Assembly (NCBI RefSeq): GCF_000003195.3
Contig: NC_012871.2
Location: 55,667,802-55,731,801, forward strand
Length of the DNA stretch: 64,000 bases
Reading direction: 5' to 3'
DNA from: Sorghum bicolor
Taxonomy: Eukaryota > Streptophyta > Magnoliopsida > Poales > Poaceae
The position numbers and the translations under genes were made by a program. This document shows positions 24,101 to 35,232 of the stretch, one piece after another. Positions within the stretch are counted from its first letter, which is position 1. Each line of letters opens with the position of its first letter. Below the pieces are notes generated by a model. The model had not been told where the DNA came from. It did not search any database and saw only the letters and a list, made by a program, of their open reading frames with translations.

Positions 24101-24194
24101 CGAGGACGTAGGAGTAGAGGAGGGAGAGGGCCCAGAGGACGGCCATCCGCCAGAACTGCGGCGACCATACCATGCGGAGCGCCTCGCGGTCCAT
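21126..24194 (-). CDS. Short-chain dehydrogenase/reductase (retinol dehydrogenase-like), 362 aa, 9 exons
   Basis: Exons on the minus strand are 24194-24015, 23928-23862, 23137-23109, 23032-22821, 22684-22566, 22160-22056, 21977-21911, 21524-21371 and 21281-21126. Phases match at every junction and give 362 residues. An N-terminal hydrophobic segment (WRMAVLWALSLLYSYVLVFL) suggests a membrane anchor. The Rossmann cofactor motif TGATSGLG follows, then NNAG, a VVNLTS strand, the catalytic YEYTK (Y-x-x-x-K) and AADPG. It resembles plant SDRs annotated as retinol dehydrogenase- or DHRS-like (Arabidopsis At5g04070 group, from memory). The substrate is unknown; NAD(P)(H)-dependent oxidoreduction is the family reaction. 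The upstream in-frame GTG at 24224 is not a start. Exon 7 uses a donor AT|GTATGC, chosen because it keeps the frame. Intron 2 carries a MITE. Confidence 0.92.
23432..23676. mobile_element. Tourist-like MITE in intron 2 of the dehydrogenase gene
   Basis: GTCCTTGTTTAGTT...ACTAACAAGGCC flanked by TAA (23429-23431 and 23677-23679). Confidence 0.85.
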
Positions 24195-24367
24195 GGCGGC
24201 CGGTGTGCCGTGGACTCGGTCCACGAGAAGCTGTGACGGGCGCGGGTAGGATGGTCTCAGGGCTTACTTTAGACCAGGACTCGGTCCACGTCAAGCTGTC
24301 AACCTCAGTTATACCATGCACTGCAACCTGCAGGACCGAATGCCGGCGGGGAGCAGCGGCGGCCGGA

Positions 24368-24370
<3 letters not shown>

Positions 24371-24402
<32 letters not shown>
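24371..24402. repeat. (GA)n microsatellite in the dehydrogenase 5' leader
   Basis: About 15 GA units, read as CT repeats on the gene's strand, roughly 180 bp upstream of the start codon. CT-rich leaders are common in plant promoters. Likely polymorphic. Confidence 0.9.
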
Positions 24403-24403
<1 letters not shown>

Positions 24404-24514
24404 GGACTGGTTTTGGCGGCGGCCGGGGGGGAGCACGGGAATACGGGATAGGGAATTGGCAAAGGCTCAAACAGTAGCACATTAATTAAACCTCGGATCA
24501 TTCAGATTTCAGTG

Positions 24515-24924
24515 CTTGACAACAACGAAATTATAGAGGTTTATAGAATTTGATTTGAAGTATTAAAACGAGTGATAGAGACAAAACAAACGCTAAAAGC
24601 AACTCTAAGAATCTTTTTATATCATTCCCTATCATAAATAGAGATTTCGGTAATTGGTAAAAAAAAAAGAGCACTCCAATCATTTCTCCTATTAGATCAT
24701 CATTTATTTAAGGTTTGTCATTGGCCAAAGATGAAGACGGAGATAGTTCTCTAAAATACGTATAGAGAATGGTTAGAATGTAGAAATATATAAAATAAAA
24801 AAACGGTTTTAATAGAAATGGCTCGTGAGCCATGAATAAACATTTTAGATCGACTGCTAGCTAACGACAAAAAATCTCGAATAAATTCCTTGGCACACAT
24901 AGGGATCAACTAGTAGCGGTCTTG
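24515..24924. other. AT-rich intergenic stretch
   Basis: No supported gene. Some mirrored short words (AGAGCACTCCAA, TAGTTCTC) hint at an old MITE, but I cannot define ends. Confidence 0.35.
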
Positions 24925-24929
24925 TCCAC

Positions 24930-25333
24930 TGTCGACGAAAGCTAATCGATAGTCTACCTTGGGGTATACCCACGGTAGTAGATTGCAGACAGGTGCACAA
25001 GCTACGAATTTGATGGTGACGCAAGACACAGACAAGAGTTTTATCTAGGTTCGGCCGCCGTGTGGGCGTAATACCTACGTCATGCGTCTGATTGTATTGT
25101 TGTGTGTTAAATTGAATTGTCTAAGGGGGGTCCCTTGCCTAGTCGGTTACAATTGCTATAGATAATGCGATATCAATTCCTATTCTAACCGACTAGAATC
25201 CTGCTTGATCTCTACGTTTTGTTTACTTGCGCGAAACTCCGAGTAGTTGGATCAAGCCTCAAACTATCTCGTGATGGACCAATTCTCCCGGCCCAAGTCT
25301 AGCCGTAAGGGTATAGGGATTTATACCCCCACA
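24930..25333 (-). repeat. 3' LTR of the Tat element, promoter segment deleted
   Basis: 404 bp, TGTGGGGGTATAAATCCC...GTCGACA on the minus strand. Compared with the 5' LTR it keeps about 40 bp near 24960-24998 that the 5' LTR lost. It lacks about 48 bp corresponding to 38213-38261, which includes the TATA box. GCTAGTCCCCGAGCACC at 25334 is the complement of the putative polypurine tract. Confidence 0.92.
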
Positions 25334-25849
25334 GCTAGTCCCCGAGCACCATATATTATGATATAACACGCCATATTGAGCTTCTTCGACCAGTAAGGCA
25401 TGACGTCATCAACCAGCAGAAAAATCACCCGAACAGTTGCAACGGTCTTTTAACTTAAAAGACAGTTAATCAACATCGACATTGAAGAAGTAGGTTATTT
25501 GAATAATGCATGGTGCTCTTAACTAAAAAGATTTCTTTTCTGGTGAAATGTGCTCACTTTACAAAAGTATAGATTTTCAAAAAATAAGCATATTCACCGC
25601 AAGGTGAAGTGTGCCCACTTAGTCCCCGAGCCTGGTAATAGGTGACGTAGGCACGTGGTGCGAGGGTCTAAAAAGAAAACCCATAATAGAAAATCTGATA
25701 CTAAGATGCATCGCCACATGCATCGTACCGATACAGTCGTCGAGCTTGTTAGAAGGCGAAGTATGAGCCTTGTAACAAGGTCTGAAAAATAATCGATTCA
25801 AACATAATCAGTAATCAGCGTAAACCGCTGCCTCGTACATAGACGAACA

Positions 25850-26110
25850 GACCAGTCCCCGAGCATGCCGTGCTCAGTGGTCGGTGTAGTCCCCAGATTT
25901 CATTTGGGCAGGCTGGTCGACCAGTCTCCGAGCATACCATACTCGGTGGTCGGTACACTCCCCAGATTTCATTTGGGCAGTCTGGTCGACCAGTCCCCGA
26001 GCATACCATGCTCGGTGGTCGGTGCAGTCCTCAGATTTCATTTGAGCAGGCTGGTCGACCAATCCCCGAGCGTACCATGCTCGGTGGTTTGTGCAGTCCC
26101 CAGATTTTTT
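25850..26110. repeat. Tandem repeat array, about 69-bp period, four units
   Basis: Units begin with GAGCATACCATGCTCGGTGG or variants near 25861, 25930, 25999 and 26068, and include CAGATTTCATTTG and the palindrome CTGGTCGACCAG. The array is upstream of the antisense gene and is homologous in reverse complement to 8637-9165. Frames through it are artefacts. Confidence 0.9.
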
Positions 26111-26412
26111 GACGAATCCAAACAACCTTCTTATCCTCAGTAAACTATTTATTTAAATTTGGGAAATATCATTTCCCTTCATTAATTGGTGACATGACAA
26201 GGCGTCTGACCGTCTCGTCAGTCCGGCGCATGAAAAGAGGATGCTCTCTGACAGCACAACCGCTCACCACATGAACCGAGGAAGGAAAACCATTAATCAT
26301 TAAAAAAGGCCGCTGAATTTACTGCAACAGAAATAAAAAACCAAAGTGCTGTTGCCGCCGCAAAAACCACGCATTTCCCCAGGAGTCGGGAAGTGGAGGA
26401 GGTGGTGCCGCT

Positions 26413-26420
26413 ATTATAAA
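26413..26420 (+). promoter_or_regulatory. TATA box of the antisense gene
   Basis: ATTATAAA lies 118 bp upstream of the ATG at 26538, between the tandem repeats and the gene. It is on the strand opposite to gag-pol. Confidence 0.6.
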
Positions 26421-26537
26421 GAGCCAGAAGGTGTATTGTTAGAACTTCACCCAGCAGTTGCACACTAGCCTCCTGCCTTCGTCCTCCTCATTGCCACCAA
26501 ACCCACCAGATTCAGTTCGAGACTCCTTGCACAAAAA

Positions 26538-29500
26538 ATGGCCAAGAGCGACTCCAAAAAGAGGGCCGAGATGATGGCAAAAGAATGGAAGAAGTCCCGG
26601 TGCACCACCAGGTCCCTCAACGACCTCATCGAGATGGGGGTACTGCACAACTAGGAGCTTGGCGGTTGGAGGGCGCCGGAGGGAGAAAGTTATCCGGATC
26701 CCCGAGTTTGTGAGATCGTAGTTTTTGAGGATTTCTTCAAGAGGGGCTTTGGGGTGTCGGTTCATCCCTTTCTTCAAGGTTTGCTTCTTTACTACGAGAT
26801 CGGGATTTGCAATCTGCACCCAAACTTGATTCTTCTTGTGGCTACCTTCATTCACCTCTGTGAGGCGTTTGTGGGGATTGAGCCACATTTTGATTTGTTT
26901 TGTTACCTGTTCTGCCTGAGGAAGAAAGGAGTGGTTGGAGGCTCTAAGATTGTAGATGGAGTATACCTCAATCTCCGCGATGGGATGAAGAACCACTATC
27001 TCAGCTGTCCCTAGAACACATCCCTGACTGAATGATACAGGATGTGGTTTTACATCAGGGAGGAGCCGGGCAGCGCCACATTCTGTGATGTCGGCTATGT
27101 TCTCGAGAAGAGGGTCGTCTGGACAGACCGACTAGACTATACTGGTCAGTTGGAGGAGCTGATAAATTTGATCGACTGGTTGCGCTTGGACGGGCCAGGT
27201 GTGGTCGGCAACTTCCTCAGCCGACGAGTCATGCCGTGCCAGAGGAGGGTGCACTCAGCATACGAGTACCAGGGCGGCTAAGACTCGACTAGGATGCACC
27301 GGGATAACCTAGAGAAGCCGGAGATCCAGCAAAGGATCAATGAGCTGTTCAACCTGGCCGACAGCAGCTTCGTGCGAAGCGACGACCGGATGCACGCGTA
27401 CAAGCTAGGTCGACCAACTCCCAAGGTAATTGATGACTTCAGTTAGTTTGCAGTTTTGTAAATTGTCATGCCCTTCTTCTCACAGCTTATCATCTTTGAC
27501 TTGCAGATTAGAGACATTGACTGGGTGACAGTGTATGTATCACTGGCGCCCGGCATGGAGCACCCGACCGGAGTAGACCCTCCGGCGGATAACGCTGCTC
27601 GGTGTTATCGGTACACCAGCAGAGATGAAGACGACAACCGACCGACGCCGACCACCGATGATAGGGTGGCCGACAAGAGACCGATGGCCATGGGGTCATC
27701 CCAAGCGGGAGCGGCGCCAGCGGGAGCAACCCTAGGGCCTCTAACTGCCCAAGGCTCGGCCTCGAGAAGCTGAGCACCTAAGCGCTGCCGACTCCTTCGA
27801 GTTGTCGACGCCGACGAAGAAGAGGAAGAACCGGCCCCGACCTTGGTTTGCAGGCCCCTCAACCGCCCAGACGTTGCCTCGGCTGATGGTGGTCGGATCG
27901 CCGAGGATCCACCCACCGCTCATGTCGAGCAGGCTCGCCCGAGCAAGGCAGAAGCAGCTACGGCAGCTGGTCGTGCGAGACGGAGGGTCTTCACGGCGTC
28001 ACACAGGAGCTCCAACCTGTAAGTCAAAAGAAAAAATAGCTTCGTTTTTCATGAAGTTAGAATTCCAGTGTGGTAATGCTTGACTTGAATTTTGCAGCGC
28101 TGCCTCAGATGTTGACCCCAGCACCATTTTGGGCTCGGGGCCAACTGAACCAGCTACCGTGGGGCAGACCACTGTGGGGCAGGCTGCCACAGAGCAGGCC
28201 GCGGCGCAACCCGCTACTGCCCCAATGATGGAAGGGGTTGCCGAGGACCCAGCCTGAGAAGGGGCCAACGCAAGCGCCCCGTTAAGGGATGAGGGCGCTG
28301 CGGCCACTCCCCCACCGAGCAATGTGGCGGAAGAGGAGAACAGAGCTCCATCCCCTGCTCGGATGGAGCAGCCGCCTGTTGAGGCTGTCGCGTAGGAGGG
28401 TACTCCCGACCTCGGTAAGGGGCCCATGATGGCCTCGACTATGGTGGGGAGAAACGCAGAGAGCGAGGGGACCCGGGTGGACTCCGACGATGAGGTGGAA
28501 GAGATCCACGGGCGCCCCCACGACGATGCCAACATATCTATGTATGGCGCCAGCGTGGAGACCACTGGGCCGACCATGAAGAGATCGCCGAGGTCGAGGA
28601 GGCGGAGAGGGTGGAGCGCACCGCCAAGCGTCTTGTCAGTGAGGTTAAGGTAAGTGATCTTGCATTTCGTTAAAACACATAAGTCTTGGCATGTACACCT
28701 GTTTATGTACTTGAAATCCACAGGACGCGATGAAGACGACAAAGTATCGTAAAAGATGCTTTGACCAGATTGAAGGGATTGTGGCCGAAAATAAGGCCCT
28801 GACATTGGAGGTGGACCACCTTTGGTTGGAAGCTGAGAAGGAGGCCAAGGAGAGGGCTGCTCAGGAGGAGCGGATGCTGGATCTGACTCGGCGGTTAGCT
28901 GACAAGGACCGCGAGAAAAAGAGTAAGTCTGGTTGTTGGCGCTAGTTGTGGTCGACAATGTGTTCGGTTCTTTTGACGAACAATTATTGCTGCAGGTCTG
29001 GAGGAGGAAATAGAGCGCCTTCGGAAGGAGAAGGACTAGCTCAACCTGGAGCGTGCTCGCTCGCTGGAGAGCGAGCAAAAAGTCAGAGAAGAACTGAAAA
29101 CCAGGAACCGGGAGCTGACCGGTAAGATCGGTTTTAACGTGGCGAGTGTGAATTCTTTTAGTGTTGTAGCCTAATATTGACTGTCCTCTTGTTTTAAACC
29201 TTGTCGTAGTGCTCAAGGCCAATACAAAGAAGCATGTCGAGGACCTAGTCAAAGATCGGGACTCGTGGAAGGCTAATTGTATTAAGATCTGGAAGGGAGT
29301 GGCCCCGGTGCTAGATCTGATCAATCTGGAGCTCCTCGAAGACCAGCCCCTTGCGCAAAGGCAGACTCTGGTTGAGAAAGCGCAACAAGCGTGGGGCTGG
29401 TTCCAGCAGTTCGTGAAGGACGCCGGACAGTACGCCGGAGCCCATGTCCTTAGCAAGGTACGTGCTCACTACCCCCTGGTCGACCTGTCCCGCCTGGAGG

Positions 29501-29616
29501 GGGGGTACCCCAAGGAGGTCGGTCCGAAGGAAGCAGATGATCTTCGTGTTAGCCTACTGGACTTGTCGTCGACAGTGATCGGTGACGTCAACCTTTGTGG
29601 ACATCTGCTCCCCTAG
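26538..29616 (+). pseudogene. Antisense six-exon gene of the Tat element (Transposase_28-like domain plus coiled coil)
   Basis: This gene runs against gag-pol. Exons 26538-27425, 27507-28018, 28098-28649, 28724-28922, 28996-29121 and 29210-29616 are joined by five GT-AG introns with matching phases, about 890 codons. It starts MAKSDSKKRAEMMAKEWKKS, then has a hydrophobic globular region (HPFLQGLLLYYEIGICNLHP, WLRLDGPGVVGNFLSRRV) like the plant 'putative gypsy type transposon' family. An acidic patch (DADEEEEEP), a Pro/Ala-rich linker and a long coiled coil (EEIAEVEEAERV onward to RLADKDREKK) follow, ending LCGHLLP. Eight in-frame stops are visible (26652, 27012, 27033, 27279, 27771, about 28257, about 28393, 29037), with one frameshift near 28570. 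Function is unknown; extra genes, some antisense, are known in Tat relatives such as Grande. A fragment of another copy is at 1-1208. Confidence 0.82.
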
Positions 29617-30082
29617 TCAACCAGGGTCGGAAAGGTCGACTAGATAATGGTCGGAGGCGTCGGTTGTGGGGGATGGGCGATCAGCACCTGCGGTCTCGAC
29701 CAGCCAGGCGTCGGTGGCCCCGACCTCTTCAACGGCATCGAAAGCCCATACAAGCGAGCAGCCCGAGCAGCAGGCCCCGGTTTAGTCTGTAGGCATAGAC
29801 TAGGAACCGCCCAGAGGGGCTTTTATTGTAAACTTTGTTTGAAAAGTTTGTAATAAAGTCTAGATTTATAAACCATGGTTTTGAGCGCTGTAAATAATTT
29901 GTGAGAGTGATGTATCACTGAAATGAAGATTGTCGGATACCCTTGTTTGATTTCATTGTGTTGCATGTCGAGAACAAACAATGTCGCTCTTGTCGAATAG
30001 TCTGCATATAAAGAGGTATAGAGCAAGAAACAAAACTTGTTATTATTCATAAGGAAAAAGATACAAGTAAGATGTACTGCTT

Positions 30083-30503
30083 CTAGGGGTAAAACCGTCG
30101 TAGTTTGTCTATGTGCCAGGAGTTAGGCAGACTTGTTCTGTCTGGGTAAGCTAGTCTGTAAGAGGTGGGCCGCGTGACTTTGGCGACCACGAAAGGTCCC
30201 TCCCAGGGCGTGGATAGCTTGTGCATTCCTTCCTGGCTTGTTTTCCATTTGAGCACCAGATCACCGACCACGAAGGAGCTCTTTGACGTTTTTGTTGTAA
30301 TACCGTCGCATAGCTTCGAGGTACCTTGCTGTTCGGAGGCAAGAATCTAACTGCTTCTCCTCTATGCAAGATCTGTTGAAGACTGGTCGAAATGCTCGAT
30401 TCTTGGAGATCCAAACACTATATCAGAGGGGAGCACTGCCTCAACCCCGTATACCATGAAATAGGGGGATACACTAGTGTTCCGGCTAGGCTGTGTTCGA
30501 AGG
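30083..30503 (-). pseudogene. C-terminal part of the Tat integrase
   Basis: On the minus strand, frames SPYFMVYGVEAVLPSDIVFG and then GDLVLKWKTSQEGMHKLSTPWEGPF...WHIDKLRRFYP form the typical C-terminal region of Ty3/gypsy integrase, without a chromodomain. They continue the integrase that is cut at 32097 by the solo LTR. Frames are broken between the pieces. Confidence 0.85.
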
Positions 30504-32091
30504 TGTAAGTGCATTCGCCCCCAATGTGGGTTTTGATAATTTATGACAACCAAATTAGGGACTAACATGTTTATCGAGCATAATCTACAGGTGTTAGTCC
30601 ATTGATGGAATTGAACGAAAATATTCGGTGAATTATAGCACCCCTAAATTTCCAATGGATGAACGGTGTTTCGACTCAAGTGGCTACAAAGTTTTTATTC
30701 TTTGCTTGAGTTATAGGAAATGCCGCACTATCAAGAGGGATGCAAATTGAGTTGGTAAGATGAGAATAAGAGTGCTCAGGTCAACTTAGCTCTTGCGCTT
30801 GAGAGACACACTTGCACGCACGAAGCACTAGGAAATTTCTTCTCTGCCAGGGTGACCCGGTAGTACCAACTCTCAGGACCGGTGGTACCGGCAGTGCCAG
30901 CCTTTCTCCAGAGTTTTGCGAGAAAATGAACTACCGGTAGTACCGGTCTCGGGCCGGTGGTACCGGCCAGCACCAGTAGTACCGGTGTGAAACGCCGGTA
31001 GTACCGGCAGGCCAAATCTGCGCTGACTTTGGTTGCGGAGATTTGAACTGCCGGTGGTACCGGCCTTCCACCGGTGGTACCGGCAATGGTCGGTAGTACC
31101 GACAAAAGCCCGATGGTACCGGTAGGCTTATTTCTCGCAAATCATAGAGACTTTTTACCGTTAGATCTGAGGTAGCCGGTGGTACCGGTGGTTGCCCCGG
31201 TAGTACCGGCAGTTGTTCAGGACCTATGTATAAATAGCCCTTCCCTCATTTCTGACCGTTAGCTCTCCCATTCCTTCAACTCTACATCTGAGAAATCAGT
31301 CTCCAAGCTTTGTCTCACCCATTCTCTCTCCCTCTTTGCTCCTAGACTTCACTCCTTGAGAGATTCGAGCTAGAGAAGTGAGATTAGAGAGTTGGGAGCT
31401 TCGATTTGTGACTTGAGCACTTGGATTCTTCGTCTTGCCGGTTTGGTTTGCATTTGTTACTCTTGAGTTCTTGGAACCCTAGCCGGCTAGGCGTTCTTCA
31501 TGGTTGCCCGTGTTGATTCATTTATGAGGGCACCCCGAAGTGTTTGTATAACCCTTTGATTCTTAGTGGAAATCTTGAGCTAACCTGTGTGGTTGCTTGA
31601 GGGAGGAGACCTAAGTGGTCGGACCTTCGTGGTCACCTCAACAACGGGGACGTAGGAACTCCTTCGTGGGGATTGCCGAACCTCGAGAAAAATATCTTGT
31701 CTTGCTGTGGAGGTAGCATCGACTACCCTTGTTCTTGTGTTCTTCGTGTTCTTCCTCTCTACTCCCTTTCATAGGTGAACAAGGGCCGATCTACGTTTTG
31801 GAGAAGAACCGAGCCAAGGGAACTTCAACATCATCCTCTACTACATTTAGGAGAGTGGGGTAACTCTCAGATCTGAAATCAAAACTCAATCTACTCTGAT
31901 TTCGTAGCTCTCATAGGGCGTCGGTAGTACCAACAGTTGCGTCGGTAGTACTGGCTGTCTTACACCGGTAGTACCGGCCCAAACTGTCGGTAGTACCGGC
32001 AGGCATTTAACTTCCGCAACTTGAGCTTTTGAGTTTCAGGTTTTTAAGATACGCCTATTCACCCCCCCTCTAGGCCAATTAGATCCTTTCA
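30504..32091 (+). mobile_element. Sirevirus-like solo LTR, 1588 bp, inserted in integrase
   Basis: It begins TGTAAGTGCATTCGCCCCC and ends CCAATTAGATCCTTTCA, and is flanked by GAAGG (30499-30503 and 32092-32096). The start and the CACCCCCCCTCTAGG near the end are typical of Sirevirus (Maximus/SIRE) LTRs. Only one LTR and no interior remain, so it is a solo LTR formed by recombination. It holds more than a dozen copies of CCGGTAGTACCGG-like near-palindromes, at 30850-31220 and 31918-32005. A TATA-like TATAAATAG lies at about 31230. Confidence 0.88.
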
Positions 32092-32765
32092 GAAGGCCCC
32101 AGACCACGGCTAGCAATTCTTTCATCCATCTTCCCGGTGCTTTGTCATTTTCCTTGTACAACCTCTTTTTTAAGGCTTCTACAATCATTCCATTGGCTCG
32201 CTCGACTTGTCCGTTGGCTCGGGGATGAGCTACCGACACGTACTTTATGACTATGCCTGTGTCATCACAGAAGTCCCAGAATGTAGTGTCGGTAAACTGA
32301 GTACCCAAGTCAGTGATTATGCTGCTAGGAGCCCTGAATTGGTGTATGATTTGATTGAGGAATTCTACAGCTTTTTCCGAAGTTGCTTTGACCAATGGCA
32401 TGTACTCGATCCACTTGGAGAACTTGTCGACCAGCATGGATACGAACTTGAAGTTGCCGGGAGCGGGTTTGAATAGCCCAATCATGTCTAGGCCCCAGCA
32501 GGCGAATGTCCATGATGATGGTATCGTGAGCGGGTATATGGGTCCTCTTGGTGAAGAACTGACAACCCTCACATCGCCGGACCAGCTTCTCGACGTCGGC
32601 CACAGCGGACGACCAGTAAAATCCTGCTCGGAATGCTTTTCTGACCAGCGTTCGAGAGGCTGCGTGATTGCCATAGGATCCAGCGTGTATGTCATCTAGC
32701 AGCTTGGTGCCATTGTCTTGGGTGATGCACATTAACAAGATTTCTGAATTGGCGTTCTTGCGCAT
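32036..32765 (-). pseudogene. Tat integrase, zinc-binding and catalytic core
   Basis: The HHCC zinc finger lies in the frame from 32765 (HAGSYGNH...CEGCQFF). After a frameshift the DDE core lies in the frame from 32695: D in GLDMIG, D in ITDLGTQF (usually TDNGTQF), E in GQVERANG. The core ends at AVVWGL where the solo LTR enters. The catalytic residues are present, but the frame is broken. Confidence 0.88.
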
Positions 32766-34763
32766 AGGTCGACTGTCGACCAGTATGTAGTTTCTGGATC
32801 ATTGGATGAGGCATTCGTTCTCAGTCTTGTCTTGAAAACCGGAACCGTCCAAGAGATACTTGATGAAAGGCGTGTGCCAGTCGTCACTGTTGGTTGTCGA
32901 AGTGGCATCCTGGACGAGGAGCGCCTCGCAGTTTGGCTTATCGACCAGGTCGTCTCCGATGCTCGGTTTGTTGATGTCTTAGACGAAAACGCCTTGCGGA
33001 ATCTGGGTCCGGGATAACCCTATCTTTGACAGCGCATCTGCTACTTGATTCATGTCCCAGACCACGTGTATGTACTCTATTCCATAAAGGTTTGCTTCCC
33101 ATTTGCAGATCTCCTTGCAGTACAGATCCATTTTCTCATGAGTCGTGTCCCATTCTTTGTTTGACTGGTTAATGACTAGGGCGGAGTCGCCATGGACGTA
33201 AAGGCACTTGACTCCTAATTCCACGGCCAATCGTATGCCATGTAAGCATGCTTCGTACTCGGCCACATTGTTGGACGCGGGGAAAAGGATTCTAAGGATG
33301 TAACGTAGTTTGTCCTTGTTTGGTGAAACAAAAAGGATCCTAGTGCCAGCGCCGTTGATGTTTAAGGACCCATCAAAAAACATTAACCAGTGGTCGGGGA
33401 TATCCGGAGCAGCTGGTGCATTGAGATCTGTCCATTCTGTGATGAAGTCGGCCAGGGCTTGAGACTTGACGGTCGTACGACTCTGGAAGTCCAACGAAAA
33501 GGGGCGTAGCTCCTTGGCCCACTTTACAATTCTACCATTGGCGTCCTTATTGCGCAGGATGTCCCCCAGTAGAAAACTTGTAGTTACTATGATGCGATGG
33601 TCGTCGAAATAATGTTTCAACTTCCTGGAAGTGATTAGGATAGCGCAGACTAACTTTTGTATCTGGGGGTACCTAGTCTTGGAGTCATTTAGAACCTCAC
33701 TTATGAAGTATACTGGTCGCTGGACTTTGTAGACGTGGTCCGGTTCGTTCCGTTCCACTACGAGCACTGTGGAGACGACTCGATCAGTTGCTGCAATGTA
33801 GAGGAGAAGATCCTCGTTAGGCTGGGGCGCAGTGAGAACTGGAGGAGAAGTGAGGATAACTTTAAGCTATGTGAAAGCGATGTCGGCTTCCTTTGTCTAG
33901 GTGAATTTTTTAGACACTTTAAGTAGCTTGAAGAAGGGAAGCCCTTTCTCTCCTAGTCGAGATATGAACCGGCTAAGAGCGGCCATGCACCCTATGAGTT
34001 TCTGTACTTCCTTTACATTTTTGGGTGGTCGCATATCAAGCACCGCCCTAACTTTTGAGGGGTTCGGTTGTATGCCGTCGCGACTGACAACGTTGCCGAG
34101 CAATATGCCGAAAGGGACCCCAAAGATGCACTTTTTGGGGTTAAGCTTCCACTTGTATCTGTTTAGCACTTTAAAGGTGCGGTCTAGGTTGTCGATCAGA
34201 GTGCTGGCGTCTTTGGTTTTGACGACAACGTCGTCGACGTAGGCTTCGACAAGGTCGTCGCGTATTTCATCGTGGAGACATTGCTGAATAGCGTGCTGGT
34301 AAGTGGCTTCGGCATTTTTTAGTCCAAAGGACATTGTGGTGTAGCAGTATGCCCCAAAGGGAGTGATGAAAGAGGTTTTAATCTGATCTTCCTCTTTTAA
34401 TGAGATCTGGTGATAACCAGAGTAGCAGTCAAGAAAAGAGAGTAATTTGCATCCGACCGTTGAATCGACCACCTCGTCTATGCGGGGGAGACCAAAAGGA
34501 TCTTTAGGATAGTGTTTATTGATATTGGTGTAATCAACACACATTCTCCATTAATTATTCTTTTTCCTTACAAGTACGGGATTGGCTAGCCAATCGGGAT
34601 GATATACTTCCTTAATAAACCCGGCTGCTAAAAGCTGTGTAATTTCTGTCCTAATAGCCTCCTTTTTGTCACGAGCAAACCATCGTAGCTTCTGCTTGAT
34701 TGGTCTTGTGGTCTTCGAGACGTCTATGGAGTGCTCGATCAGGCTTCGGGGGACACCGGGCAT
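32766..34763 (-). pseudogene. Tat reverse transcriptase and RNase H domains
   Basis: One frame spans 34763 to 32766 with only isolated stops: TAA after VRKKNN at 34551, TAG after KKFT at about 33899, TAG about 11 codons later, one after PQGVFV and one near 32800. The palm motif YVDDVVV, FLDCYSGYHQ and FGLKNAEATYQ identify reverse transcriptase. The first RNase H (VYFISEVL...LVCAIL) is followed by a second RNase H-like domain ([37 protein letters not shown]), the Tat-lineage signature. The preserved frame with point stops suggests decay by mutation, not deletion. Confidence 0.92.
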
Positions 34764-34944
34764 GTCTGCGGGTTTCCATGCAAAAACGCTCCCTTAGAAA
34801 CCTAACGAGCGCGTCTTCCTATTTGGCGTCCAAATTGGCTCTGATGAGAGCCGTTTTCTCTAGAGGACCGTCGACCAGCTGGACTTCCTTGTGCTCCTTG
34901 GACTTGATGTTCTTTCTTAGGGTCTGCTGTTCGGGTATCTTGAG

Positions 34945-35232
34945 CTAGTCGGATGAAGTTTGTGTTGCTTGGGACACAGTTTCTGCCATCCGAATCGAGA
35001 GGTCGATGGGTTCGGTGATCTTGAAGCTTTCCTCCTCGTAGGTGTATGTTGTGTAAACGTTGCCTCTCACGGTCAGGACGCCCTTCTCGGTTGGCATCTT
35101 GAGGACCAAGTATGAATAGTGTGGAACTGCCATGAACTTTGTGAGAGAAGGACGGCCCAAAATGGCGTGGTAAGTTCTATCGAAATCGGCGACCACAAAG
35201 TTTACAAACTTTGTGCGAAAGTGGTCTAGCAT
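34945..35232 (-). pseudogene. Tat protease region, C-terminal part
   Basis: FVVADFDRTYHAILGRPSLT is the conserved end of the retroviral-type aspartic protease of these elements and joins to the reverse transcriptase. The catalytic DTG segment would be near 35300-35400 on this strand but lies among frameshifts, and I cannot place it with certainty. Confidence 0.75.

Noticed and set aside
24224..24224. Upstream in-frame start of the dehydrogenase
   Set aside because: The codon is GTG, not ATG. The ATG at 24194 is the supported start.
23763..24501. Plus- and minus-strand frames around the dehydrogenase first exon
   Set aside because: GC-rich and CT-repeat shadows. The true first exon is 24194-24015, confirmed by splicing into the Rossmann motif.
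27999..29456. 485-residue open frame on the minus strand
   Set aside because: It is the exact opposite strand of the spliced antisense gene, crosses its introns, has low-complexity composition and no domain. The + strand shows the coding signal.
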